Source of the DNA: an uncultured Flavobacteriales bacterium
Lineage (GTDB): Bacteria > Bacteroidota > Bacteroidia > Flavobacteriales_D > Crocinitomicaceae
DNA length: 62,329 bases
Direction of reading: 5' to 3'
NCBI GenBank assembly: GCA_913056215.1
Contig: CAJXMN010000008.1
Coordinates: 1-62,329 of the forward strand
Shown here: positions 42,589 to 51,663 of the stretch, piece by piece
Position numbering within the stretch: position 1 is the stretch's first letter
Layout: every line of letters begins with the position of its first letter
The notes under the pieces: generated by a model
The model's database searches: none
The model's input: only the letters and a program-made list of their open reading frames with translations
What the model was told of the DNA's origin: nothing
Made by a program: the position numbers and the translations under genes

Positions 42589-45342
42589 ATGAAATTCTTT
42601 CATTTAATTTTATTCTCCTTTCTTGTAATCATATCATCTTTGAGCTTCGGCCAGACGGAAATAGCCATGGATGATCCCGACTACGATACATTAAACCCAA
42701 TAGACTGTTCCAACTTTCAGTCTTCAGGTGTCGCAAACTTTCTGGATGACGGCGGAAGTGGCTCAAATTATTCAGGTTCATTCAATGATACGATCACGAT
42801 TTGTCCCGACTTACCCAATGGTCCCAAGTTAACGATTACTTTTGGTATAAATGCTGGGTTGACTTGGGATGTCGATGGCAGTGACTCGATTTACGTTTTC
42901 GACGGACCCAGTGTCAACGCTCCATTTCTCGGCGTTCACAATTCCGATACAGATCCTACAGGGTTCAACTATACTTCGAGTTTTCAGAATAACCCTTCCG
43001 GTTGTCTGACGTTTGTGTTTGTTTCTGATGGCGCAACAGAAGGGACAGGTTGGGTAGCAAACCTAGTATGTACTAACCCCCCTCAACCGATGGGCCCGCA
43101 CATTGAAGCGTACATCAATGGTTCTGGAAGCGACGCCTTAGTTCCAGCTGACACAGGATATGTTGATATATGTCCGGACGATTCCGTTCTATTTGTAGCT
43201 AATCCCGATTTACTTTATGCATTTGAAAACACGGGGTATGGTTACTCACAAAACGTTGAAGACCTCACCTACGAATGGCAATTCAGTGATGGGACGGTAG
43301 GAGCTAACAACGATAGTGTATGGTTTGTTCCACCCAGTAGCAACGGTTATTTAGTAGAACTGTCAATTACCGATGATTTTCCGCAAACCATTTTTATGGA
43401 CTGCAAAGTACGTGTGAGTATTCCTCCAGATTTTACAGGGACGGGATCATTGGAAGACACCGTGTGTTTTGATGAAGAAACTGTTTTACTAGGAGGAGCT
43501 AATAACACAGACACAGTTGGTGTTGATCTTCCGCCAGGTAGTTTTCAGTTTGGTGGTTCTGTGGCAGGATTAACAGCACTACCCGACGGATCAGGAATCA
43601 ACTATTCCACCGATATTACCATGAGCGGTTTTGCACCTGGTGCGACTTTCAGCTCTCCATCGGATCTTCAGGATATTTGTATTACAATGGAGCATAGCTA
43701 TTTAGGTGATTTAGAGATGTGGCTCGAGTGTCCCGATGGTACAGCGGTAACGCTACTTAACTCCTATGGGCCTGGGCAGATTCCTGGTGGTTTTGGCGGT
43801 GGCGGAACCTATCTCGGGGAACCCGTAGATGGCAATCTAGGTACCGCAGGCAATGGCTACGAATATTGTTTTTCTGAAGTCAACAATACGTGGGGTGACT
43901 TCCCTACCGAGTTCGCGAACAACAACTTTGTTAACTTAACGTCTCCTCCTGCTCCATCGGCAGGTAATACCATGAACCCAAACGGCGTCTATTTACCTGA
44001 GGAAACATACGCTAATTTTAATGGATGCCCACTAAATGGTGATTGGACACTGTTCGTTCGTGATAACATTGGTATTGATGACGGTTTTATTTTTGAGTGG
44101 GGACTTTATTTTGATCCAGCACTATTTCCAAATAACGAAACATATCAAACGACGATCACAGACGCTTTTTGGTCACCAGACCCGGCAATTACATCTGGTC
44201 TCAACAACGATACATTAATCACGGTAAACCCTTCTACTCCTGGAGATCATTCTTTTACATTTAATGTAGAGGACAACTACGGGTGTACCTACGACACGAC
44301 AGTTATGATTCATGTTTTAGATACAGTAGCCGTTGTTAACTCTATCGATACAACTGTATTTTGTGCCACTGACTCCGTACCGTTATGGACCTCTGCATCT
44401 GGGTTAGAACCTTTTACTTATGAATGGCAAGACGGGCAAGTTGGGGATACAGCTTACTTCGACATTTCTGATAATGGAACTGAAGAGTACCTGGTAACTA
44501 TTGCTGACGCTTGCGGTGTTGAAACTGTAGACACGGCTTATTTAACTATGGACCAGTCCCTGGCGATTGATTCTGTCACACAAAAAATAGCTGACTGTGG
44601 TATCGATAACGGTGTCGTGCAGGGTTATGGTAGTGGATTCACAGGTACTCCCGATTTTACCTGGACGGGACCTGGATCCACTAATACTGACTTTACGAAC
44701 TCCAGTGTCTGGCCCGATAAACCGTCTGGATGGTACTATTTTTCAATTGAAGATAATGTTTGTAAGGTGGAAGATAGTATTTTCCTTGATCAGACTCCAC
44801 CTCCCACTGCCTCTTTTAATGCTAACCCTCCACAGGGTAATGTTCCCCTGGATGTGACATTTGTCAACACCTCCGACAACGCAGAAACCTATGAGTGGGA
44901 TTTTGGTAATGGCGATTCAAACGTTGTCAACGATTTAAGTAACCAAAACAGCACCTACACAGAAGAGGGTGTTTACACGGTTACGCTAACGATTACTGAT
45001 GGGGCATGCTCGGATCAAGCCACGCAGCAAATCTTTACAGAACTCATTCTGCCACTCATCTATGATTTACCCAATATCTTCACTCCCAACAATGACGATG
45101 CGAATGACGTGTTTACAATCAATGCAAAAAATGCGACTTCACTAGAAATTGTCATACTGAATCGTTGGGGTAATGTTGTTTTTGAAAGTACTGATGTCGA
45201 TTTCGAATGGAATGGTAAAAAGAATAATTCAGGTGCTGAATGTTCTGATGGAACATACTTCTACCGGTTTACAATAACTGGTGATGGAGACCAGGAAGAA
45301 GAAGAGCACGGTTTTGTTCACCTCGTGCGAGACGACAATTAA
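42589..45342 (+). CDS. Type IX-secreted multidomain surface protein (CUB, P-domain, PKD, gliding-motility C-terminal domain)
   Basis: The 917-residue protein has a signal peptide (1-21). A CUB-like domain at about 40-160 contains DSIYVFDGPSVNAPFLG. A PKD-like region with YEWQFSDGTVG lies near 227. A proprotein-convertase P-like domain at about 345-510 contains ICITMEHSYLGDLEMWLECP and WTLFVRDNIGIDDGFIFEWG. A PKD domain is at about 742-810 (YEWDFGNGD). The gliding-motility-associated C-terminal (type B sorting) domain is at 826-917, with LPNIFTPNNDDANDVFTI, VILNRWGNVVFES and WNGKKNNSGAECSDGTYFYR. That tail directs secretion through the type IX system. The modules suggest an adhesin, not an enzyme. 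Confidence 0.92.
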   Translation: MKFFHLILFSFLVIISSLSFGQTEIAMDDPDYDTLNPIDCSNFQSSGVANFLDDGGSGSNYSGSFNDTITICPDLPNGPKLTITFGINAGLTWDVDGSDSIYVFDGPSVNAPFLGVHNSDTDPTGFNYTSSFQNNPSGCLTFVFVSDGATEGTGWVANLVCTNPPQPMGPHIEAYINGSGSDALVPADTGYVDICPDDSVLFVANPDLLYAFENTGYGYSQNVEDLTYEWQFSDGTVGANNDSVWFVPPSSNGYLVELSITDDFPQTIFMDCKVRVSIPPDFTGTGSLEDTVCFDEETVLLGGANNTDTVGVDLPPGSFQFGGSVAGLTALPDGSGINYSTDITMSGFAPGATFSSPSDLQDICITMEHSYLGDLEMWLECPDGTAVTLLNSYGPGQIPGGFGGGGTYLGEPVDGNLGTAGNGYEYCFSEVNNTWGDFPTEFANNNFVNLTSPPAPSAGNTMNPNGVYLPEETYANFNGCPLNGDWTLFVRDNIGIDDGFIFEWGLYFDPALFPNNETYQTTITDAFWSPDPAITSGLNNDTLITVNPSTPGDHSFTFNVEDNYGCTYDTTVMIHVLDTVAVVNSIDTTVFCATDSVPLWTSASGLEPFTYEWQDGQVGDTAYFDISDNGTEEYLVTIADACGVETVDTAYLTMDQSLAIDSVTQKIADCGIDNGVVQGYGSGFTGTPDFTWTGPGSTNTDFTNSSVWPDKPSGWYYFSIEDNVCKVEDSIFLDQTPPPTASFNANPPQGNVPLDVTFVNTSDNAETYEWDFGNGDSNVVNDLSNQNSTYTEEGVYTVTLTITDGACSDQATQQIFTELILPLIYDLPNIFTPNNDDANDVFTINAKNATSLEIVILNRWGNVVFESTDVDFEWNGKKNNSGAECSDGTYFYRFTITGDGDQEEEEHGFVHLVRDDN

Positions 45343-45364
45343 TAAAACCCATATGTCAAGTCCT

Positions 45365-45401
45365 AAAAAAAGCAGTCTTTTTGTCGAAGACTGCTTTTTT
45401 T
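45365..45401 (+). terminator. Intrinsic terminator of the CUB/P-domain gene pair
   Basis: A 15-bp stem (A7GCAGTCTT at 45365-45379, AAGACTGCT7 at 45387-45401) with a 7-nt loop ends in T7. It is symmetrical and could also act on the minus strand for the convergent AI-2E-family gene, though that gene ends 316 bp away. The spacer 45402-45716 holds only a G7 run (45412-45418) and no gene. Confidence 0.9.
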
Positions 45402-45716
45402 ATACCCATCAGGGGGGGCTGAAAAGGTAATTTCATACCAGAGCGTTCTATTTATTCTGCTTTAAAGCATGTATCAGCGACGATGAACAGCAAAGCGATC
45501 GAATAGTTAAGGTAGAAATTCATCCGCTTTCCCATACCTCTACTCAGCATCATAAATCATACTAATTTTTACTGTTCTTTACTCGTTCCAGCATCAGAGT
45601 GTCCCCATCCAAACCCAATCAAGATCAATAAACGTGAGTAGAAGGAATTTGTTGAAGCGGCACCAATTAAGTGATTTCAGCCTATCTCAGTCCTTTTCGC
45701 GCTTCAATTATTGGAA

Positions 45717-46754
45717 TTAAGACATAATTCGAGCGTATACGGCCGTGCCTGGGAATTGCTCCATGATTTTTTTGACGAGCGCCGTAATCGGAATAGAAAG
45801 GATTAGTCCAGGAATACCCCAAATGAAGCCCCAAAGGGCTAGCATAAACAACACCGTAACGGTATTAATTGAAAATGATTTCCCCATCAATATTGGTTCT
45901 AATATTCCTCCAAATAGAATCTGAATACCACTAATAATGAAGATAAAAACAAGTAAGGTTCCAGAAACATTTAACTCCACAAGTGCAAAAGCAGTCAGTA
46001 CGACTACAGAAATTACAGACCCTATCATTTGAACAAAATTGATCAAAAAGGCAAACAAGCCCCAGAAAATAGGAAAGCTCACATCAAATGCATAGCAAGC
46101 AAAACCAAAACTCAAGCCTGTAAATAAACTCAACAAAAATTTAACTACGATAAACTTAAAGATATCGCGCTCTATTTGTCGGAATGTTTTAACGGATGCG
46201 AAGCGCTGTTTAAAAATCAGCAGCTCCATCACTTTTTGAATATTCATCGAACCTGCAAGAAGCAATATCGTAAAGAAAATGGTCATCAGTAGCATACTCA
46301 CGAACTTGCGGGCAAAATTGAGCCCATTCCCCACATTGCCAAACAAGTTTTCGCTGACCTTGTCATTATTCATAAAAGCTTGCAACTTCGTTTCTCCCTG
46401 ATTCGGTGTTATACCCATCAAATCAACCACTGGAGCGACAACGTCATTCAATCGACTATCAAATTTCTGATAGAAATCTTCATTGGCATTGGTGATTTCC
46501 TGACCCGACAAATGCACAATTTCGTAAGCGCCCTTTAGTCCAGCAGAAATTATAATAACAACGAGAATAATACCGACAAAATTGGGTACTCCTTTTTTCA
46601 TCAACCAGCGCATCATCGGCATAAATACCAAGGAGGCAAACAAAGCAAAAACGAGCGGAATAAAAATAATTGAAAGCACATTCAACAAGTAGAGCACAAA
46701 AGGTACTACGAGTATAAGAAGAAGTTTTCGAATGGCTAATAATTCGTTTTGCAT
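45717..46754 (-). CDS. AI-2E family transporter (PF01594 type permease)
   Basis: The 345-residue protein has seven to eight predicted helices. Pairs at about 10-65 are followed by a soluble loop (NEDFYQKFDSRLNDVVAPVV) and clusters at 150-320. FLINFVQMIGSVISVVV, LVFIFIISGIQILFGGILEP and ALWGFIWGIPGLILSIPITA are characteristic. The family includes the supposed AI-2 exporter TqsA and Na+/H+ antiporters, so the substrate is uncertain. The 300-bp region upstream to 47063 has no feature I can support. Confidence 0.9.
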   Translation of the reverse strand: MQNELLAIRKLLLILVVPFVLYLLNVLSIIFIPLVFALFASLVFMPMMRWLMKKGVPNFVGIILVVIIISAGLKGAYEIVHLSGQEITNANEDFYQKFDSRLNDVVAPVVDLMGITPNQGETKLQAFMNNDKVSENLFGNVGNGLNFARKFVSMLLMTIFFTILLLAGSMNIQKVMELLIFKQRFASVKTFRQIERDIFKFIVVKFLLSLFTGLSFGFACYAFDVSFPIFWGLFAFLINFVQMIGSVISVVVLTAFALVELNVSGTLLVFIFIISGIQILFGGILEPILMGKSFSINTVTVLFMLALWGFIWGIPGLILSIPITALVKKIMEQFPGTAVYARIMS

Positions 46755-47063
46755 CGCTTATTTTTAATGAGCTCAATATTAAGAAATAAATACAAATTGA
46801 GACAGTTATTTTTCTTAATGTCTATTAAATTCTTCGAAATATGGTCATTTATTTTCACATTTTTCGTCAATTTGTAAAACCTCCCGACCAGAACCAAGTC
46901 ACAGCCAAATTCATTTAAATCATCTTCCATTAGGTGAATTAATGGCGTGATCAAGACACAAGGAATCCCCAACAACTCAAGTTTTCCAATCTCAATTTCT
47001 ATTCGATGAAGAAAAGCAGATAAACAGATTGTTTTATCTTGTGAAAAATTGAAGATTTACACG

Positions 47064-48284
47064 ATGCGAGTACTTTACATTTCGTATGATGGCATGACCG
47101 ATAATTTAGGTCAATCGCAAGTATTGCCGTACTTGAAAAAACTTAGTGAAAAAGGAGTGGAATTCAATCTCCTCAGTTTAGAAAAGCCAGAGCATTCGTC
47201 GAACGTCAAAAAAATCAACCAAATTTGTAAGGCTGCTAGCATCCATTGGCACCCGTTAACTTATGAGTCAGGTGTTCCCGTTATTTCAGCTCTACGGAAC
47301 TACAGAAAGTTAAAGAATAAAGCACTCGCTCTATCCCAACAGCACACCTTTGACGCGACCCACTGTCGCAGTGACATTCCAGGTTTAATTGGTTATCAAC
47401 TGCAACAGCAATACGGCATTCGTTTTCTATTTGATATGCGCGGATTTTGGGCAGATGAACGCGTTGAAGGAAAGCTATGGAATCTCAAGCACCCCTTGTT
47501 TAAATTGATCTATTCCTACTTTCGCAAAAAAGAAAAGCAATTTTTCGAAAATGCCGATGCGGTAGTTTCACTCACAGAAAAAGGAAAAACAATCATCGAA
47601 ACGGATGATCGTTTTGGAAAATCAACGGCTCCTATTACCGTTATCCCTTGTTGTGTAGATCTCGAAAAATTTAGTCCACATACTGTTTCAGAAGAGGAGC
47701 AAAACAATATTCGGCAACAACACCAATTAACATCCGAAACCTTTGTTTTTGGCTATGTGGGTTCCATTGGAACATGGTATATGCTGGACGAAATGCTCGC
47801 TTTCTACGCCATTCAACGAAAACGCTATACCAATAGTGCGTTCTTTTTTCTATCGGGAGAACCTGCAGAAACCATACATCGGGCAGCACGAAATTTCGGA
47901 ATTCCTGCACGTGAAATTGTTGTGCATCGCGCACCCCATTCAGCGGTTCCCACCTTTTGTTCACTATTTGATGTTGCTGTTTTTTTTATACGACCGACCT
48001 TCTCAAAAAGTGCTTCTTCTCCAACTAAACAGGGTGAACTCATGGCTATGGGAATACCCATTATCTGTAACGCTGGCGTAGGCGACACCGACCACATTAT
48101 ATCATCCACTAATGCAGGGCTGGTGCTTCCCAATCTCGACGAACAAACGATGGAAAATTGCCTTTTCGACCCTTCCGGTTTTTCAGCTGAACAGATTCGT
48201 AACGGAGCCGAAAAATGGTTCAGTCTCGATAAGGGAGCTGAGAAATACTACCAAGTGTACCAGTCGATGTTGCAGAAAGACTAA
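47064..48284 (+). CDS. Glycosyltransferase family 4
   Basis: The 406-residue GT-B enzyme uses the ATG at 47064 (MRVLYISYDGMTDNLGQSQV), where a longer frame would start with TTG. The first domain binds acceptor, and RGFWADERVEGKLW is typical of bacterial exopolysaccharide GT4 enzymes. The second has ETFVFGYVGSIGTWYMLDEM and the donor-site block SASSPTKQGELMAMGIPIIC. It should add a hexose to a surface glycan. Its end overlaps the convergent M42 peptidase gene by 4 nt. No other glycan genes adjoin it. Confidence 0.88.
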   Translation: MRVLYISYDGMTDNLGQSQVLPYLKKLSEKGVEFNLLSLEKPEHSSNVKKINQICKAASIHWHPLTYESGVPVISALRNYRKLKNKALALSQQHTFDATHCRSDIPGLIGYQLQQQYGIRFLFDMRGFWADERVEGKLWNLKHPLFKLIYSYFRKKEKQFFENADAVVSLTEKGKTIIETDDRFGKSTAPITVIPCCVDLEKFSPHTVSEEEQNNIRQQHQLTSETFVFGYVGSIGTWYMLDEMLAFYAIQRKRYTNSAFFFLSGEPAETIHRAARNFGIPAREIVVHRAPHSAVPTFCSLFDVAVFFIRPTFSKSASSPTKQGELMAMGIPIICNAGVGDTDHIISSTNAGLVLPNLDEQTMENCLFDPSGFSAEQIRNGAEKWFSLDKGAEKYYQVYQSMLQKD

Positions 48285-49330
48285 AATTCCCAGTCGTGCT
48301 GATCGACTTCACCAATGCAGTGTGTCAACAGCTCGATACAGGATCCAATATCGTCCTGATGAGCCATTTCAATCACCTGATGCATATGTCTCGTAGGAAT
48401 AGACACAGCTCCTGCGATAGAACCTCCTTCCGTCATGCGCTGTATTCCGGCGGTATCTGTCCCTCCAGCGGTTAACACTTCCGGTTGCCATTTTACATTG
48501 TATCTGGTCGCGGTCTTTTTCATGAACTCTACCATGCGATAGTCACATATTGTTGAAGCGTCCATTATTTTAATTGCTGCACCTTCGCCGAGCGAAGTCA
48601 CTTTTTCGTGATCTGCCGCACCTGGTAAATCGTAGGCAATGGTTGTGTCCAGTCCAAAACCAAAATCAGGCTGCACCCGCATGGCAGAAACATTTGCCCC
48701 GCGGATACCTACCTCCTCCTGTACGGTAAAGACACCATAAACATCGTAGGGCACTTCTTTATCTTTTAGATCACGCAGCGTTTCAATCAAGATATACACT
48801 GCTAAACGATTGTCCAGCGATTTGCTGTTTACACACTCACCCATTTGAATAAATGAACGTTCGCGGGTAATGGGGTCGCCAACTTTAATCAAGTCCTCCA
48901 CCTCTTCTTTGGTTCTTCCTGTATCGATAATAAAATCGGTAGATTTCGGATTCTTTTTGCGTTCTTCCGGAGACATCACGTGAATTGGCTTTGCAGCCAT
49001 AACGCCAATAACATCTTTTTTTCCATGAATCACAACACGTTGTGCAGTCAATGTTTTGGGGTCAAAACCGCCCAACGTATGAAAGCGAATAAAGCCTTTG
49101 TCATCAATATGAGTGACCATGAATCCAATTTCATCCATGTGGGCACCTACCATCACTTTTTTATCAGATTTCCCCTTTTTTATGGCATAAACATTTCCCA
49201 TGTTGTCCGTTTCTACCTCATCAACAAGTGGGCGTACTTCATCGAGAATCAAAGCTCTAATTTTTTGCTCATAACCTGGTGCTCCAGGAGTTTGACAAAC
49301 TTTTTCCAGTAATTCTAAATCTAATTTCAT
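48281..49330 (-). CDS. M42 family metallopeptidase
   Basis: The 349-residue cytoplasmic aminopeptidase of the tetrahedral TET/glutamyl aminopeptidase type has the two-metal site visible as GAHMDEIG (His64, Asp66), LDNRLAVY (bridging Asp), VQEEVGIRGA (Glu-Glu), LDTTIAYD (Asp) and IPTRHMHQ (His). The N-terminal CQTPGAPGYE segment is the family start. It trims N-terminal residues from short peptides. It overlaps pdxA by 4 nt (ATGA), so the two are cotranscribed although their functions seem unrelated. Confidence 0.93.
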   Translation of the reverse strand: MKLDLELLEKVCQTPGAPGYEQKIRALILDEVRPLVDEVETDNMGNVYAIKKGKSDKKVMVGAHMDEIGFMVTHIDDKGFIRFHTLGGFDPKTLTAQRVVIHGKKDVIGVMAAKPIHVMSPEERKKNPKSTDFIIDTGRTKEEVEDLIKVGDPITRERSFIQMGECVNSKSLDNRLAVYILIETLRDLKDKEVPYDVYGVFTVQEEVGIRGANVSAMRVQPDFGFGLDTTIAYDLPGAADHEKVTSLGEGAAIKIMDASTICDYRMVEFMKKTATRYNVKWQPEVLTAGGTDTAGIQRMTEGGSIAGAVSIPTRHMHQVIEMAHQDDIGSCIELLTHCIGEVDQHDWEF

Positions 49331-50433
49331 GATCGTCTTTTTGATTGTCGTTTATCTTTTTTCTCGCTAATTGGAAGTGGGTTTTCATTCATTTCCTTGA
49401 TCCGCTCTCTCGTTCGATAAATATCCATTGCCAAATAAATCGCACTACGCATCGATTGTTCATCAGCGCATCCTTCTCCAGCAATGTCAAAGGCCGTTCC
49501 ATGATCGGGAGATGTTCGGACAATAGGAAGCCCAGCCGTAAAGTTCACGCCATCATTGAAAGCTAATGATTTAAACCCCGTTAAGCCCTGGTCGTGATAC
49601 ATGGCTAAAACACCATCAAAATCAGTATATTGACGACTTCCAAAAAAACCATCCGCTGGATAAGGCCCAAAGGTGAGTAATCCACTTTCTTTGGCTTTTA
49701 AGATCGCTGGATTAATTACGTTAGCTTCTTCTTCCCCCATTTTTCCTTTTTCCCCGGCATGAGGGTTTAAGCCTAAGACTGCAATTCTCGGTCGGATAAT
49801 GCCAAAATCATTTTTCAAGCTCTTTTCGAACTCCTTCAGTTTTTGAATAATCTTTTCTGTCGTTACCTCTTCTACCACATCTTTCAGTGCAATATGAGAG
49901 GTTACCAAGGCCACTCTCAGTTCATCTGCCACCATCATCATCAAGGCCTCTTGCTTTCCCGAAAGATCGGCTAGGTATTCAGTATGGCCTGGAAACTCAA
50001 AACCAGCCATTTGAATGGTTTCTTTTGAAATCGGCGCTGTGACGAGCACATCTACTTTTCCAGCCGCTAAATCATCCGTTGCTGCCTTTAAAGATTCAAA
50101 CGCATATTTCCCTCCAATTTCACTAGGTTCTCCCAATTTCATATCTACGATTTCTTTCCAGCAAGCTACCACATTTATCTTTCGCGGTTGCGCATCAGCC
50201 GCATCCTCGATACGATGATAATTAAAAAACGTATCCTCAATCGCTTTTTTATGATACGCCATCGTTTTTGTTGAACCGTAAATCACAGGAATGCACTCTT
50301 CGAGCATATTCTTGTTTCTCAACGACTTAATGATCACTTCAGGTCCTATGCCGTTCAGATCTCCTGTCGTTATCCCAACGCGTATGGGCTTTCGATTGGA
50401 TTTTAGAATATCTTTTGTTTGTTTCTTTTCCAT
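49327..50433 (-). CDS. pdxA: 4-hydroxythreonine-4-phosphate dehydrogenase
   Basis: The 368-residue enzyme of pyridoxal phosphate synthesis oxidises 4-phosphohydroxy-threonine with NAD. The family start PIRVGITTGDLNGIGPEVII is preceded by a 16-residue tail. Metal and substrate residues appear in PGHTEYLADLSG, VTSHIALKDV, LGLNPHAGEKGKMGEEE and MYHDQGLTGFKSLAFNDGVN. The ATG at 50433 is chosen because a longer frame would run through a promoter box and a hairpin. It heads a two-gene operon with the M42 peptidase. Confidence 0.95.
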   Translation of the reverse strand: MEKKQTKDILKSNRKPIRVGITTGDLNGIGPEVIIKSLRNKNMLEECIPVIYGSTKTMAYHKKAIEDTFFNYHRIEDAADAQPRKINVVACWKEIVDMKLGEPSEIGGKYAFESLKAATDDLAAGKVDVLVTAPISKETIQMAGFEFPGHTEYLADLSGKQEALMMMVADELRVALVTSHIALKDVVEEVTTEKIIQKLKEFEKSLKNDFGIIRPRIAVLGLNPHAGEKGKMGEEEANVINPAILKAKESGLLTFGPYPADGFFGSRQYTDFDGVLAMYHDQGLTGFKSLAFNDGVNFTAGLPIVRTSPDHGTAFDIAGEGCADEQSMRSAIYLAMDIYRTRERIKEMNENPLPISEKKDKRQSKRRS

Positions 50434-50445
50434 AAATCTATTACT

Positions 50446-50471
50446 TTGGGTTATACCCAACAACAAAAGTA
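50446..50471 (-). promoter_or_regulatory. pdxA -7 box with adjacent palindrome
   Basis: TACTTTTG (minus strand, 50464-50471) matches TAnnTTTG. Just downstream, about where transcription should begin, is a perfect 6-3-6 inverted repeat TTGGGT-TAT-ACCCAA (50446-50460), ending 12 bp before the pdxA ATG. It could be an operator or a 5'-end hairpin. Confidence 0.5.
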
Positions 50472-50750
50472 ACAAATGTAAGTGATTTCTGTTGTGTTTA
50501 ACGTTGCCTGCACAGAAGTGCATCAACTCGTTTTTAATTACAGGTGAATCAATGGCTCATCTAAAAAAATAAAATGCTGAGAACCTGTGATTTTCTTATG
50601 CGTTGCGACTTATAATTGAAGGTTATGGCCAAGCTTTTTGAGTAAAAATACTCCCTGACTATTACTCCGAACTCATCTTCACTGATGCACATCGGCTTCA
50701 GTAACCTCAAGGAATCACTGCCCGATGCATCGCGATGAATAACAAAAAGT

Positions 50751-50984
50751 TTCTATCACGAATTTAGTGGGCACAAAAGCATTCAAAACTTCCCCTGAGC
50801 GACTTTTTGTCACGGTTTTTTCCTTCGACATTTTTTTATAAAAGCTCAGGATCCACAAAAACGCGCGCCAAAAAGTATTGCGTCAACATCTTCTATCGCC
50901 ACGGGTTGAAACCCTTGGCGATAGAACCCGTGGCGATAGAACCCGTGACAATAGAACGCGTGGCAATAGAACGCGTGGCAATAG
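50751..50984 (+). mobile_element. Degenerate MITE-like element, copy A
   Basis: Positions 50775-50924 align over about 150 bp with 55685-55837, including GTCACGGTTTTT, AAAGCTCAGGATC, GCGCCAAAAAGTATTG and a hairpin whose arms begin CTATCGCCACGGGTT. At 50751-50773 the sequence TTCTATCACGAATTTAGTGG and onward matches the left inverted repeat of copy B at 18 of 23 positions. No right inverted repeat was found, so the copy is decayed or truncated on that side. Its 3' end is expanded into a 15-bp tandem repeat. An open frame across it (50807-51073) is a by-product of the repeat. Confidence 0.75.
50910..50984 (+). repeat. Five-unit 15-bp minisatellite derived from a hairpin arm
   Basis: Five consecutive 15-bp units begin with AACCCTTGGCGATAG and AACCCGTGGCGATAG and drift to AACGCGTGGCAATAG (two identical copies). 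The unit is the 3' arm of the hairpin at 50893-50924, repeated head to tail. This suggests replication slippage at the hairpin. Units lack spacers, so this is not a CRISPR array. The flanks, 50472-50750 and 50985-51327, show no genes. Confidence 0.9.
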
Positions 50985-51327
50985 AACCAACAAAAAAAAG
51001 ACCCGCACTTTGGCGAGCCTTCAAATCACATTACCAATTTTTCGTACTTTGGACAATTCGAAAAAATTGCTAATGTAGTTGCGCTATTTTGAGTGACAAA
51101 TATAATAAAGTTCCACCAACGTGAGCTACTGAACTCATTCTAAATAACACTCAAACAAGTCATTAGGCAACCAATCTTACAACAAGTGTTATAATCTAAA
51201 TCCCTCAACCCGCATGTATTTCGAATCGAAAAACCGACTTAAAACACGCTTAGCTTTTCAATAATAAACTAGTTATTTTTTGTAACGAGGCAACCATTTA
51301 TACAAATCGCTGATTTTCAGTATTTTT

Positions 51328-51588
51328 TTAACTCACTTCTTTCAACTGATTGTTTAATTCCATCCAGCCACCGCCATTTTCGCATTCAATGCCGTTTCCT
51401 TTTAGAAACTGTACTGCCTGTCCACTTCTATTTCCTGAAGCACAGCACAAAATTGGATGATCCATGTCTTTTATTTCATCCATCCGTTCTGGAATTTCTT
51501 GTAAAGGAATGTTAATACTTCCAGCAATATTTCCACCCATAAACTCTTGTGGGGTTCTCACGTCTATTATTGTTCTTTTATGATCCAT
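51328..51588 (-). CDS. Single-domain rhodanese-like protein
   Basis: The 86-residue protein starts MDHKRTIIDVRTPQEFMGGN, continues IAGSINIPLQEIPERM, and carries the active loop CASGNRSG with persulfide-forming Cys49. The preceding residue Cys48 makes a vicinal pair. It is cytoplasmic, with no signal. Such small rhodaneses carry sulfane sulfur for transfer or detoxification. It stands alone with about 75 bp before serS on the same strand. Confidence 0.9.
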   Translation of the reverse strand: MDHKRTIIDVRTPQEFMGGNIAGSINIPLQEIPERMDEIKDMDHPILCCASGNRSGQAVQFLKGNGIECENGGGWMELNNQLKEVS

Positions 51589-51663
51589 AACATTGTAGTT
51601 TTATAAATTTACTACAAAGTTAAGTGCAAACAGCCTTTATTACAGTGACTTTTGTAACAATGC

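Noticed and set aside
46480-46776. 98-codon minus-strand frame inside the AI-2E family gene
   Set aside because: It is a shifted-frame shadow of the well-supported membrane protein on the same strand.
46736-46975. 79-codon minus-strand frame upstream of the AI-2E family gene
   Set aside because: It overlaps the real gene start, is AT-rich and low complexity, and has no recognisable motif.
50910-50984. Possible CRISPR array
   Set aside because: Units are 15 bp, contiguous and drifting, with no spacers and no cas genes in the window.
50807-51073. 88-codon frame with AIEPV/AIERV repeats
   Set aside because: The repeats come from the 15-bp minisatellite, and the rest is MITE sequence. There is no start context or conserved protein.
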